64,000 nt of DNA from Cyclobacteriaceae bacterium (lineage in GTDB: Bacteria; Bacteroidota; Bacteroidia; Cytophagales; Cyclobacteriaceae), in assembly GCA_025808415.1 (NCBI GenBank), contig CP075525.1, positions 2,155,501-2,219,500 of the forward strand. The letters are read 5' to 3'. The notes beneath the pieces were generated by a model. It ran no database searches. It was not told the DNA's origin and saw only the letters and a list, made by a program, of their open reading frames with translations. The position numbers and the translations under genes are program-made. Of this stretch, positions 9,001 through 18,305 are shown one piece after another. Within the stretch, counting starts at the first letter, position 1; each line of letters starts with the position of its first letter.

Positions 9001-10928
9001 TAAAGGGTACTACCTACAATAACCTTTTTATCTCCAATGCTGGTATAAAAACAGCTGGTGCTGCAGTAACGGTTAACAATAACCTGTTGGTCCAAGATAA
9101 TGCCCAGTTTGCACCGGGGCAAAATGTAACGATTAGCGCAGGCGGTGTTCTTACTATTCAGGACAATGCCATTTTTAACCAGAGCACAAATACCCTTACT
9201 GGCACTAATGCCGATTTGGTTATGACAGATAATTCAGAATATCGGATTGGCAGAACGGCTAACGGAACTTACCCTGAATTGACGGGCAACTATTCCTTAA
9301 CCGGTGGTACTGTTGTGTTTAATCAAGCCGGAAATAATATTCAGTATTCCATCCGCGCAGTTGATTACTATAATCTTAACCTGGCGGCCACGTCCACCGG
9401 TGCGAATTCATACTTCGATTTTGAAGATGGCGTGTATATTGAAAATAATCTTACAGCTACTTTAGGAGGTGCTTCACGGATTCGAACAATTAATGGAGCA
9501 CTGACCGTTAACAATGATTTTGTTTTTAACAGCTCTAGTACGGGTACATCAACGCTTTCCAACGATGTTACGGTTGGTACTTTTACCCTAACCGCGGGTA
9601 TACTCACTGTTGGCGCGTTTACATTAGAAATCAATCAACCTGGCGGCTGGACACGCAATGGTGGAACGTTAACCCTAAATGTGAATACAAATGTTTTGTT
9701 TTCTGGTTCGGATGACCAGGTGATTGGCGGAACGGTTTCCACTACATTCACCAGGCTTGAAATCAATAATTCCGGTTCCACAGGTGTTATCCTAAACCAA
9801 CCCATAACCGTAAACGGTGTGTTTACCTTAACCCAGGGAAACCTGGTCACCACCAACGCCAACCTTTTAACCATGGCTGCGGGCTCAAGTGTTTCGGGGG
9901 CATCAAACGACAGTTTTGTAGAGGGGCCTGTCGCCAAAGCGGGTAATACCAATTTTACTTTTCCGGTGGGTAAGGATGGCTATTATCGCCCGATCGGTAT
10001 ATCCAGTCTATCCGCAGTAGGAACTTTCCGTGCAGAATATTTTCACAATGACCCGAACGGGGCCGGGTATAATACTTCATTAAAAGATGTAAGCCTTTTC
10101 CGGGTAAACACAGGTGAGTATTGGTTGCTCGACCGAACAGCGGGAACACCCAATGCCTTTGTGACCTTAAGTTGGGATGATTACTCCGGAACAATTGCCA
10201 ACCTGGCCACGCTTGCCGTTGCCCGATGGAATGGTAGCTCATGGAATAACCTGGGCAATGGAGCAACAACCGGAGGCGTTAGTCCGGCAACGGGCACAGT
10301 TCGTACATTGGGGTTGGTTTCTTCATTTAGCCCCTTTACAATCTCATCATTGGATGATACCAACCCGCTGCCGGTTGAATTGGAAAGCTTCACCGCTCAA
10401 TTAAAACAAGGAGTTGTACTATTGGACTGGGTGACGGCCTCTGAACTTAACAATAATTTCTTTACAATTGAGCGCTCAAAAGACGGACAGTTGTATTCAG
10501 AACTGGCCCGTGTTGAAGGTTCAGGAACCACACATCAGCGAACTACTTATTCTGCTGTTGATCGTACCCCATTGAAAGGCGTTTCTTATTACCGCTTAAA
10601 ACAAACCGACTTTGATGGTTCTTTTAAGTATGTTGGTATCGTGGCCATTAACAATACAGCCAACGATGCTGCTGCTCTTTCTGTATTCCCGAACCCTTCC
10701 CTGGGAAAGGAAGTGGTGATGAGTGCCACCGGGTTTGATAAGGCCGAGATTCTATTGTTCACGCTAACCGATACGTTTGGAAAGCAAGTGTACACGGTGA
10801 CAGCCTTTACGGACGATGCTGGAATGGCTACTCAACTTTTGCCTGCAAGCACCCTGGCCAGGGGAATTTATATTGTCACACTCCGATCGGCCCGTGCAAT
10901 CATAAGCAAACGTTTGGTTATTGATTAA
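6084..10928 (+). CDS. Giant T9SS-secreted beta-repeat surface protein
   Basis: A 1614-residue secreted protein. It has a signal peptide (hydrophobic stretch VIFLAAFFSGFFFFEVTAQ), then more than 1200 residues of Thr/Asn/Gly-rich degenerate beta repeats, built of units resembling 'GNLTI..G.LN..' and 'TLTMTTGNINLNG', as in beta-helix adhesins. The C-terminal region begins LPVELESFTAQLKQGVVLLDW, followed by a type A T9SS sorting domain (VFPNPSLGKE, ending IISKRLVID). It is probably displayed on the surface or released through the type IX system. A GTG at 6078 is an alternative start. The stop overlaps the convergent acyl-CoA oxidase gene by 11 bases. Confidence 0.9.
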   Translation: MALQSTSRIIFKVIFLAAFFSGFFFFEVTAQTTYYARPGGNGNWNNPDTWTTVNCASTIAATTVPGPNDHVIICAGRTVTYNSANTTISNLTIELTGVLTISGGNNITLNSLVLDGTVNGTGGGDLRIGRTAGQTLSGIGSFSVANTNAHLRIQNNVTILVGTDLKFNSTGQFNLNRRTATNNGRISILSSSNFIRGTFINNSSTAYLLYTPPANWPNNVVLTATATGNTVEFGSATGGPWNMNTQSSYHHLIISGAAVKRINAATTTIRGNLTISNGSTFNTNTGARTINIAGNWNNNLGGSFVENTSTVVFNGSTNNQTLNPPAGALGETFYDLTINNTFAGGSVTATGNVTITNTRNLRMTSGIFDVGANTLSQASGSANLIATGGDLRLAKLSTILPEFTGTYNITGGTITFNGSAAQTIRSLNTVPNNYHNIVLAGPGIKTLAGNITVRANWTNTGSTLAGNFTVTFAGAGTQTITNTAGESFYSVTVNTTGPLTIEGSSSVTITNTLTMTTGNINLNGRTLTLGNGAASFLTRTSGTAYGGVFRRYWPVGTIDLAGPSRYGLFPVGTDIYYRPVEIVATTNPTTAGYVSVQHIDATTATDVAYTDNEGDAIQRITDMRSVISTTTLAGGIYSLNVTMSALSASGATTDLKLETLAGPPYGVGTSLATGGTTTSPIGRRTLLTVANLNNTFVIGTRNKSTTPLVATYYSRLSGRWTIVADQTWSLTDGGDPCGCTPIASSIVYINPGHTVTVDGSATADFINILNGATLNGTANLTVNYDLTTFGTGRIAPTSGTWSITRNLTVAGTSASSSAAPLTIGGNLTINAANTLTMSNTISLAGNLTVHGTLAMGTNGLTLNGSGTTISGNLGASTITGSGTITITNNKTITTGSNLTVGPVININPATLVTNQGTITHLNNLTGVNSASSVWGNAANAVLNTTGDVLTTGTLLASSSPNTVNYNGSGAQIVKGTTYNNLFISNAGIKTAGAAVTVNNNLLVQDNAQFAPGQNVTISAGGVLTIQDNAIFNQSTNTLTGTNADLVMTDNSEYRIGRTANGTYPELTGNYSLTGGTVVFNQAGNNIQYSIRAVDYYNLNLAATSTGANSYFDFEDGVYIENNLTATLGGASRIRTINGALTVNNDFVFNSSSTGTSTLSNDVTVGTFTLTAGILTVGAFTLEINQPGGWTRNGGTLTLNVNTNVLFSGSDDQVIGGTVSTTFTRLEINNSGSTGVILNQPITVNGVFTLTQGNLVTTNANLLTMAAGSSVSGASNDSFVEGPVAKAGNTNFTFPVGKDGYYRPIGISSLSAVGTFRAEYFHNDPNGAGYNTSLKDVSLFRVNTGEYWLLDRTAGTPNAFVTLSWDDYSGTIANLATLAVARWNGSSWNNLGNGATTGGVSPATGTVRTLGLVSSFSPFTISSLDDTNPLPVELESFTAQLKQGVVLLDWVTASELNNNFFTIERSKDGQLYSELARVEGSGTTHQRTTYSAVDRTPLKGVSYYRLKQTDFDGSFKYVGIVAINNTANDAAALSVFPNPSLGKEVVMSATGFDKAEILLFTLTDTFGKQVYTVTAFTDDAGMATQLLPASTLARGIYIVTLRSARAIISKRLVID

Positions 10929-13221
10929 CGGCTATCGGTGCACTCAAACTACTATCTGGAATATTAAAAGCATTTACCAGGGGTACGGCATCCTGCCGGA
11001 TTTCCCAGCATAGTTGATTGACTATCTTCCGAATGGCTTTTGTTTTTACGGCTTCCATGTACCCTTGTTCCAGGTACCAGCCTTTATACTTATCGAGTTG
11101 TGCCAGTGCATATAAGTCGCACAATTTTTTCAGCACGCTACGGCAGCCGTTATCTTCAGTTTTCTTAACAGTTAATTGGAATTGCTCCAGTACAATCCGT
11201 TCTACATACGCGAAAGCCACTTCTACCAAATGGTGCTGGCACACATTAAACGCATCGAATGAGTCCATACCGCTATCGATGTGTCGCTTTAGACGCTTGG
11301 CTGCAGAGGTTAGTATATCGCGCTCACGGTATTTAAAAGCATTGAGTTGAAATTCAGAATCCAGTAAATGATCATCATCGGTATTACGGACAATCAACGG
11401 GTTCATTTCGGTAATCGAGGTCTTTGCCTGGTCGGCAACATAATTGAGGATTGTAAATACATTCATGTTGCTGAATTCCTGCCTGAATTCGGTAAGCCTG
11501 CTTTTTGCTACCAGTTGCATCAGCACGGTATTGTCACCTTCGAAAGTGGTATAGATATCGGTATCGTTTTTCAGTGCATCAATCCTGTTTTCAGACAGGT
11601 AACCCTTTCCACCACAACATTCACGGCATTCTTGTAGAGTTTCAGTAGTGTGCCAGGTGGTGTAGGCTTTCAATCCCGCGGCAAGCGCTTCAATTTCCTG
11701 CATCTCTTTTTCGGTGCGTTGTAAAAACCGTTCAGTAAGGTATTGCAATGAAAAATGAAGGGCGTACGTTTTTGCCAACAAAGGCATTAGCCTGCGCTGG
11801 TGGGTGCGATAGTTCAGGATGGGTACTTCACTTCCACCTTCCGGCCCAAACTGCCTGCGCTGGTCGCCATACCGAACAGCAATGGTTAACCCTGATTTAC
11901 ACGCGGCTACTCCTGAACGTGGTATGCCAATGCGTCCGCCAACTAATGTACCCAACATAGTAAAGAACCTGCGGTTGTCGCTAGAGATAGGGCTGGTAAA
12001 TTTTCCCTCTTCGCTTACTCCGGCAAACCGGTCGAGCATATTTTCTTTGGGGATAACCACATTGTTGAAATAGATGATGCCGTTATCAACACCATTCAGT
12101 CCCATTTTTCTGCCACAGTCTTCAATGGTTACACCTTTTTCCAGTTTTCCATTCTTATCCCGTAAGGGAACAACAAAGGCACTTACGCCATAATCCTTGC
12201 CATCAAGAATAAGTTTTGCAAATACGGTGGCCATCTGCCCGTGCAACGCAGCATTGCCAATGTATTCTTTGCGTGCGTATTCGTTTGGTGTATGAATGGT
12301 AAATGTTTTTGTGACGTGATTGTAGGTAGCCGTGGTTTCAATACCTTTTACATTCGATCCATGATTGGTTTCCGTCATGGCGAAACAACCGGGCAGTTCC
12401 AGCGAGCCGATGTCTTTCAAATATTTTTTATGATGCTTTTCGGTGCCCAGAAAATAAACGCTCATGCCCCACAAGCCGAACTGTACTCCAAACTTTACCA
12501 CCAGGCTAAGGTCATGGTAGCTTAATGTTTCCATAATGGTAAAGTAGGCCTTCATGTCATCTTGCCCACCATACGTTTTTGGATAGGCCATTGCGCCATA
12601 GCCTTGTTCGGCTAGATACGTTAACCAGGTTAAAACTTGTGCCCGGTATTTACCCAAATCTCCCGGATCGATGTATTGAAATTCCGGATCGGAAATAAGT
12701 GTTTTTACTTTCCTAATAATTTCTGCCTGATCGCCATCCAGCAACCTGGCCAAGGTATCAATTTCGAAATTGTGTTTTGTTTCCTGTTGCGAAGTAATGG
12801 TTTCGTGTACATCCTTAAAATTGTACACCATTTCATGACTGATAAAACCTAAGGTAGCCTCGATGTTAGCCAACGATGGTTTTGCTTTTATCAACGTATC
12901 GGCAACACTTCCGTTTCCGTATAAGCCTGCCAGCCGAATACCCAGGTCCACAAGGCTATCTTTCGTGCCGGTTTGCCCGGCTACTTTTTTGATTTCTGCC
13001 CGCCAGTCCATCAATTGATCGGGTGATGGGGGAGATGAAGGATCAAGCTGGCTTAATAAAAATTTACGTTCATCATCATTAAGCCACGCCTGGCTGTTGA
13101 TCAGTCCTTCCAGTGTTGAAACTTCACTGGGCGTAAGTACAGCATCGGACCAAACCGTATAAAGTAGGGGTAAAAAAACATACAGGTTGGGATTGTTTTT
13201 AAGAAAGGGTGAATCGACCAT
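10918..13221 (-). CDS. Acyl-CoA oxidase/dehydrogenase family enzyme
   Basis: A 767-residue flavoenzyme of the acyl-CoA dehydrogenase superfamily, closer in size and layout to acyl-CoA oxidases than to the 380-residue dehydrogenases. It probably catalyses the first oxidation of acyl-CoA in fatty-acid degradation. The FAD/substrate region CFAMTETNHGSNVKGIETTA is clear. The C-terminal flavin motif GGKGYLSENRIDALKND and TTFEGDNTVLMQL are typical of oxidase-type members. The start at 13221 (MVDSPFLKNNPN) was chosen over an in-frame ATG at 13260 that adds a Cys-rich, atypical extension. Convergent with, and overlapping by 11 bases, the giant T9SS protein gene. Confidence 0.85.
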   Translation of the reverse strand: MVDSPFLKNNPNLYVFLPLLYTVWSDAVLTPSEVSTLEGLINSQAWLNDDERKFLLSQLDPSSPPSPDQLMDWRAEIKKVAGQTGTKDSLVDLGIRLAGLYGNGSVADTLIKAKPSLANIEATLGFISHEMVYNFKDVHETITSQQETKHNFEIDTLARLLDGDQAEIIRKVKTLISDPEFQYIDPGDLGKYRAQVLTWLTYLAEQGYGAMAYPKTYGGQDDMKAYFTIMETLSYHDLSLVVKFGVQFGLWGMSVYFLGTEKHHKKYLKDIGSLELPGCFAMTETNHGSNVKGIETTATYNHVTKTFTIHTPNEYARKEYIGNAALHGQMATVFAKLILDGKDYGVSAFVVPLRDKNGKLEKGVTIEDCGRKMGLNGVDNGIIYFNNVVIPKENMLDRFAGVSEEGKFTSPISSDNRRFFTMLGTLVGGRIGIPRSGVAACKSGLTIAVRYGDQRRQFGPEGGSEVPILNYRTHQRRLMPLLAKTYALHFSLQYLTERFLQRTEKEMQEIEALAAGLKAYTTWHTTETLQECRECCGGKGYLSENRIDALKNDTDIYTTFEGDNTVLMQLVAKSRLTEFRQEFSNMNVFTILNYVADQAKTSITEMNPLIVRNTDDDHLLDSEFQLNAFKYRERDILTSAAKRLKRHIDSGMDSFDAFNVCQHHLVEVAFAYVERIVLEQFQLTVKKTEDNGCRSVLKKLCDLYALAQLDKYKGWYLEQGYMEAVKTKAIRKIVNQLCWEIRQDAVPLVNAFNIPDSSLSAPIAVNQ

Positions 13222-13412
13222 ACAATAGCAACATTGGTGTTGGTTAAAGATAGGAAACAATCTGATCGGTTCAGTCAGGTTTTGGCATTGACCTTTTATA
13301 ATGCCTTTACAGCAACAAAAACTCGGTAATTTTAAAAAAACCGGGTATTATCAAACGGTATATGAATTAGCGGTAAATTTATTTACCGAACCAAACCCAG
13401 GAGGACTAAAGC

Positions 13413-13883
13413 ATGAAAAACAGCATTGAAAAAATCAACATTTGTTTACTGTTTGTTTCCGGAATTATTTTCCCGAATATGGTAAACGCACAATCCAATC
13501 CTTCGCCAAAAACGGCAACAGAAATGGTGAAGGCAGCAAAGGCGCAGATTGAAAACCTGACGCCACAACAAGTGCAGGAAGAGTTGGCAAAAGGTAATGC
13601 CATATTAATCGATATTCGGGAGGCTGAGGAGCTTAAGCAGAGTGGTAAAATTGCTGGTGCCGTGCATGCACCACGCGGTATGCTTGAATTTTATGCCGAT
13701 CCTTCGATGCCATATTATAAACCCGAATTCGACAAGAGCAAGCGAATCATCCTGCATTGTGCTTCGGGTGGACGTTCAGCCCTGGCTACTGCCACCTTAA
13801 AGCAAATGGGTTACGAAAATGTTGCCCATATGGATGGTGGCTTTAAAGCATGGAAAGAATCAGGTAAACCTGTTGTTGAATAG
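13413..13883 (+). CDS. Exported single-domain rhodanese
   Basis: A 156-residue periplasmic rhodanese-like protein. A signal peptide (hydrophobic residues 8-22, cleavage near VNAQ) precedes one rhodanese domain with LIDIREAEELKQSGKI and the active-site loop HCASGGRSALA. The catalytic cysteine is present, so the protein can in principle carry a persulfide; sulfur transfer or a redox function is possible. An unusually good Shine-Dalgarno sequence, AGGAGG at 13399-13404, fixes the ATG at 13413. It is transcribed alone, divergently from the acyl-CoA oxidase gene. Confidence 0.9.
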   Translation: MKNSIEKINICLLFVSGIIFPNMVNAQSNPSPKTATEMVKAAKAQIENLTPQQVQEELAKGNAILIDIREAEELKQSGKIAGAVHAPRGMLEFYADPSMPYYKPEFDKSKRIILHCASGGRSALATATLKQMGYENVAHMDGGFKAWKESGKPVVE

Positions 13884-13899
13884 TTGTCCTGATAAAACA

Positions 13900-14079
13900 T
13901 CACTTCATTGCAGAGATCAGGTGTTGCAATTCTTCCACTGAATTTTGTTTAGCTGTTAATTTCTTGCGTTCAGGCGTCAGCGGTCCGCCTTTTAATTCGG
14001 CCAGTTGAAGGGATAGTTTGTACATCATTTCCTCCAAAGCCTCAAGGAGTATGGGTTTGTATTTTGGGTCAATGGTCAT
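13900..14079 (-). CDS. Small conserved-looking hypothetical protein
   Basis: A possible 59-residue protein starting MTIDPKYKPILLEALEEMMY and ending QHLISAMK. It is predicted to be amphipathic-helical and charged, with a basic LTPERKKLTAKQ segment. The reading frame extends further upstream to 14223, but that part has no coding character and the ATG at 14077-14079 gives a cleaner start. I do not recognise a family. It converges on the rhodanese gene with 16 bases between the stops. Confidence 0.5.
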   Translation of the reverse strand: MTIDPKYKPILLEALEEMMYKLSLQLAELKGGPLTPERKKLTAKQNSVEELQHLISAMK

Positions 14080-14477
14080 AATTTTTTCTGATAATCCGCA
14101 AACATACCTAAATGGGATCAGAAACGATTCAAATAACTGCGCTCCAGGGCCGTATGGCCCCGTATGTTCATCCAACGCTGTGCCCAATCCACACATGCCC
14201 TTGCCAGACCAAAGATTGGCCAAGGCGTTGTCTGAACATACTGAAAATAGAAGTAAGCAATCTATAGGTGGTATGATTCCGGACTATCGTATAATTTTTT
14301 TCTTTCAAAATAAATGAAAACGGTAATGTATAGCCAATTGGGTTGTTCATTATTGTACAACCAGCTATGCGTTTCTGGACACTGATTTGATATTCTCTGT
14401 TTCTATTGAGTGGAATTGATGGATTTCTTGTTGGCATCATTTTTCGTTTCCGGAGTACAAATTCTTCATGGCCACTT
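14080..14477 (+). other. Intergenic stretch, nothing recognised
   Basis: About 400 bases between the small minus-strand ORF and the DUF4440-like gene. I see no RNA gene, repeat or convincing ORF. It must hold the promoters of both neighbours. Confidence 0.4.
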
Positions 14478-14921
14478 ATGAAATTATACCTGACTCCACT
14501 CCTGATGGCTGTTTCACTTGCTGTAGCAGCTCAGCGTTCTGATGATTTGTTTAAGAAGATTGAATCGTTGGACAGCATCGTTTTTTCGGCTCTCAATACC
14601 TGTGACATTGAAAAATTTGGTTCCATGTTTACGAAAGACCTTGAGTTTTACCACGATAAAGGAGGTCTGACGGATTATACATACACTATTAATTCTATTA
14701 AAGGCAATTGTGATCGTAAACTCGGACTTACCCGAACATTGGTACCGGGTAGTATGGAAGTTTACCCGATAGGTGATTACGGTGCCGTTCAGCTAGGCTC
14801 GCATAGATTTTGCCATATGGAAAATGGAAAAGAAGATTGTGGAACATTCCGGTTTGTTCATGTGTGGAAGTTCGAGCATCAACAATGGAAAATTTCCCGT
14901 GTGATCAGCTACGATCATTGA
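14478..14921 (+). CDS. Exported DUF4440/NTF2-like protein
   Basis: A 147-residue exported protein with a signal peptide (MKLYLTPLLMAVSLAVAAQ) and an NTF2-like fold resembling DUF4440: DLFKKIESLDSIVFSALN at the start, FGSMFTKDLEFYHDKGG, and the final strands FRFVHVWKFEHQQWKISRVI. Such proteins are small-molecule binders or SnoaL-like domains of unknown substrate. The ATG at 14478 gives the signal peptide directly; an upstream in-frame ATG at 14406 adds 24 residues without export character. Its stop lies 3 bases from the stop of the convergent DUF2207 gene. Confidence 0.75.
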   Translation: MKLYLTPLLMAVSLAVAAQRSDDLFKKIESLDSIVFSALNTCDIEKFGSMFTKDLEFYHDKGGLTDYTYTINSIKGNCDRKLGLTRTLVPGSMEVYPIGDYGAVQLGSHRFCHMENGKEDCGTFRFVHVWKFEHQQWKISRVISYDH

Positions 14922-14925
14922 AAGT

Positions 14926-17298
14926 TTACCAGCCGCCACCACCTCCGCCACCGCCACCACCTCCGGATGATCCGCTGGAGGACGATGAACTGGCAGAAAT
15001 ACTGATGGTACTTGCAGCCCTGACTGTACGATAGAACTCTTCCATCGCTGCTGATAAATTCTTATCCAATACGCCAAGTTGTTTATCCAGCATATTGGGT
15101 TTAATACCGTAGGCTTGCAGGAAGGGCAGGTTGTTTTTGAGCCAGTTAACATCATCTTCTGCAAATGACTTTTGTTTCATTAACCGTTTGGCAGTAGTGC
15201 CCTGCTCTCTTATATAATTAAGCACGGCCATTCCTTCTGAAGTTTTTACCCGCATGGTGTAATAGTAGTAGGTTAAAAGGTAGGGAGCGGCCGCAAACAA
15301 AACAAGGTTTACCGGCCTGGCCATGTCGAGGTAATTGAAAAGAATGAACACCCCAATGGAAAGCCCGGCACAAACCATTATCCAAAATATGTGCAGCCAG
15401 TTGGCCTGGTGGAACAATTCCCTTTCGTGAAGAAACATATGTCGTAAACTTTCTGCCAAGGCAGGAAACATTCCGGAACCAAGTATCGGTGCGAGTAGTA
15501 TCCACCGCTCAGCACCTGAATGGAGTACAACGGTGAGCAGTATAGCAGCTAAATAAAGCAGGAACGGGCCAATAACTTTGCCATAATTGTTACGGATAAA
15601 TTGTTCCATGTTATAGTGGGTTTCCATAAAGGAAATGAAATCGCTTAGCAGGCGTTGCACCTTATGTGATTTCCTCTTTGAAAATTCAAACGAAGTATCC
15701 TCCTTAAACAATAGTTTGAACAATTCTGCGTCCTCTTCATAAACAGGCTCAGTATTCTCTTTGGCACGAACAATACTCCTCCGTTTTGATGAACCCTCTT
15801 CAACTTCAAGATAACCTTTCATCGACAGATTGAATAAGGACGACAATAAAGCCTTCATACGGTGCTCCGTTATAATATACTTGCTGGCCAGCGTAGTAAG
15901 TAACGCTGGCGAATAATCATCGGGGTTAATATCACGGGGTTGTAGTTTCTGCTCTTCTGTTTTAACATGCCTTCGCGATCGCTCAAGCAAGAAAACCATT
16001 AATGCAATAATAATAATCCAACCTAAAGTGATTACGTAGTCATGCATACTGTTGGTGATAACCGCTGAAAATTTCAGGTTATGTTTCCATTTGGTTAGTA
16101 TCGTTAATCCTGAACCGGGTGGAAGTGTGGTTACCGATTGAACGTGGTAGGTAGTATCATTCAGTAGACCGATTACACAACCCTCACATTGTTTGCTTCC
16201 GCGCTTTCCTGAATAGCCATCAAAGGAGATAAACCCTTTTGAAGGAATTATGATGGTGGCTTCAACAGTGTCGATAGGAAATTTCCAATCGTTACCCGTT
16301 ACATTCCAGTAAACAAAGTGAAAATCTAACCGGGTATGGACTTCCCGTTCAACATTATACCGAATCAGGTATTGATGCACCCCGGGTTCTAAAAAAATAT
16401 TTTCATGACCAATTCTTATTTTAAATTTTTTGCCCATGTTTTCTACCTGGTAATGTTCCGGTTGGTTATTACGCAACACGGTCAGCACTTCGTAACCTCC
16501 CAGATCTGCCTGAGGCAATAACTCTCTGTAAATTCCATGTATTATGTTTACACCTTTGGACTGAACGTTAATTTTCTCAGTTACCGTAAGGGTTCGGTCG
16601 TCATGTACCTGCAGCAGGCTTTTAAAAGAAAGGATACGTTCGGTATTTTCCCAACTACGGGTTGGGTTCGCATCGGTTTCCCAGTTCACTTGCAAGGTTA
16701 AATCATCACCTGGCTTTAGCCCACCGTGTACGGCCATACGATAAGAATTATCATTCTTTGATTCAACTGAACAGTTACAACCCAACTGACCATTTAGCGT
16801 GACGTTAAATGCAGATAGTTTTCCATCGGTAGCAATTACTTCAGCTTCAAGGTGATCCATGGCCAGGCTCCAATTACCTGTTACAGGCCATTGAAGCGGT
16901 TGGAACGAATTAGGTTTTCGGTAAACCCGGTAACGGATGACGTAGGTATGTTCACCCGGTTTTAACAGATCACTACTGCCGATTTGAATGGATAATGAGG
17001 TGTTGTTCCGGTCGATGACATAAGGTTCTTCTGATCCATTTCGTGTGCAGCCAAGCACCTGGTAGTTAAGATTGGTTTCATTTATGGAGAGTGTCCGGAA
17101 AATACCACGCTTGATGCTAATGCCCGATGAGTGTACCGTGATGGTTTCGGTCACATCAAGGGTATGGTTCGGTTGGAGTACAAGGGAACTTTTAAAATCT
17201 AAGACTCTTTCCTGGGCGGTGGCTACTATAGATACCGTTAAAGCCAGCCCGATTAAGAATATCATTACCGGGCAACTTGCGGGAAAACGATCAGGCAT
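14926..17298 (-). CDS. DUF2207 membrane protein with duplicated ectodomain
   Basis: A 790-residue protein with an N-terminal signal segment (MIFLIGLALTVSIVATAQ), a large exported region, a transmembrane helix near residue 420 (YVITLGWIIIIALMVFLLE), a cytoplasmic wing region, two or more further helices near residues 570-680, and a serine-rich tail running into eleven glycines and a final Trp. This is the DUF2207 (YciQ-like) layout. The ectodomain seems duplicated: residues 30-220 and 230-420 share the pattern RxLxFKS..L..H..LTVTE.I.V.S.GI.I..GI.R and V.Y..L. Function is unknown. Confidence 0.82.
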   Translation of the reverse strand: MPDRFPASCPVMIFLIGLALTVSIVATAQERVLDFKSSLVLQPNHTLDVTETITVHSSGISIKRGIFRTLSINETNLNYQVLGCTRNGSEEPYVIDRNNTSLSIQIGSSDLLKPGEHTYVIRYRVYRKPNSFQPLQWPVTGNWSLAMDHLEAEVIATDGKLSAFNVTLNGQLGCNCSVESKNDNSYRMAVHGGLKPGDDLTLQVNWETDANPTRSWENTERILSFKSLLQVHDDRTLTVTEKINVQSKGVNIIHGIYRELLPQADLGGYEVLTVLRNNQPEHYQVENMGKKFKIRIGHENIFLEPGVHQYLIRYNVEREVHTRLDFHFVYWNVTGNDWKFPIDTVEATIIIPSKGFISFDGYSGKRGSKQCEGCVIGLLNDTTYHVQSVTTLPPGSGLTILTKWKHNLKFSAVITNSMHDYVITLGWIIIIALMVFLLERSRRHVKTEEQKLQPRDINPDDYSPALLTTLASKYIITEHRMKALLSSLFNLSMKGYLEVEEGSSKRRSIVRAKENTEPVYEEDAELFKLLFKEDTSFEFSKRKSHKVQRLLSDFISFMETHYNMEQFIRNNYGKVIGPFLLYLAAILLTVVLHSGAERWILLAPILGSGMFPALAESLRHMFLHERELFHQANWLHIFWIMVCAGLSIGVFILFNYLDMARPVNLVLFAAAPYLLTYYYYTMRVKTSEGMAVLNYIREQGTTAKRLMKQKSFAEDDVNWLKNNLPFLQAYGIKPNMLDKQLGVLDKNLSAAMEEFYRTVRAASTISISASSSSSSGSSGGGGGGGGGGGW

Positions 17299-17347
17299 AG
17301 GTTACCCTAATGTACTTTAGCTTTTTTGATTTTCAAATTTCAGTACA

Positions 17348-18118
17348 TCAATTGTGCATAATTTCCTGCCGCTGGACACGCGCCTTTCCGGTTTCTAATT
17401 TGAATTTATGGAATACCCACACCACAAACATATGGTTCTGGTTGAAGTGCGCAGAGCCGGTTTGTACAAACCTGTTCATATAACCGCTTTGCACCTGGAT
17501 GTTTCCCCGTTGGATGCCCAGCATAAGAGATATACGGTTTTGATCAAAGGTGTTCCAGGTAATATCCTTTCCAAAGTTCAAGAGCACTTCGTCACTAATG
17601 GTAACATAGGGTATTGTTTTTTTTCCTTCCGTATAGCCTAAAGTTCGTTTAACACTCATAAAAAACCGAAGGCGGTTCGTAAAACTATAATCATTCGTCA
17701 GCTCACCGTCTTTAACATGCTGCCGAAAGCGGCCATCGTAGCGAACACGTTGCAGCAATGAATACCGCTCGCTGATCGGCAGATTAAATTGTACCTGCGC
17801 CCACGGCCTTTGCTCGTTTCGCTTTAGTACCGGGTTTGCCTGGCTCAAAGGTAACCACAGGTGACCGTAACCTGCGGTAATGGCTGTATGCTTGTAGTGC
17901 CTTGTTAGGCCGGTGCGCAATACCAGAAAACCCTCAGGCACGTAATGGAAATCGTTCCAGATGGAGTAGTTAGCGTTGATCCGTGTGGAAGTCATATAAC
18001 CAAACCACACCTGGTTATTGTCGGTTACTTCGCGCGGTTGGGCGCACAGTGTTACTGCGCCTGAAAGCGCAAGTAAACAGACGGCAATTGATGTTGAAAA
18101 TTTAATGCGGGGTAGCAT
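17348..18118 (-). CDS. DUF2490 outer-membrane-type protein
   Basis: A 256-residue DUF2490 protein with a signal peptide ending near TLCAQ. The body shows alternating beta strands with aromatic girdle residues (VWFGYMTSTRINANYSIW, RYSLLQRVRYDGRFR, NRLRFFMSVKRTLGY) and ends with an aromatic strand, as in outer-membrane beta barrels. Function of the family is unknown. It lies downstream of the DUF2207 gene on the same strand direction but is separated from it, and diverges from the DoxX gene. Confidence 0.8.
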   Translation of the reverse strand: MLPRIKFSTSIAVCLLALSGAVTLCAQPREVTDNNQVWFGYMTSTRINANYSIWNDFHYVPEGFLVLRTGLTRHYKHTAITAGYGHLWLPLSQANPVLKRNEQRPWAQVQFNLPISERYSLLQRVRYDGRFRQHVKDGELTNDYSFTNRLRFFMSVKRTLGYTEGKKTIPYVTISDEVLLNFGKDITWNTFDQNRISLMLGIQRGNIQVQSGYMNRFVQTGSAHFNQNHMFVVWVFHKFKLETGKARVQRQEIMHN

Positions 18119-18305
18119 GGTTTGTTCTTTTTTGTCAGTATCAAATTACAGCGTTCCTGAAAATCATGTGCTGACAATAAGCAATGCCCGGCTTGATAAT
18201 TGTCAGCTAACCTTTCTACCAGATTGTTTGCAATCGTTTGATATTTTAAGGATTAGTGGTCAGTGCCTTTTTGATTTGGTTTTGCTATGCTTTACTTTCA
18301 CTTAT

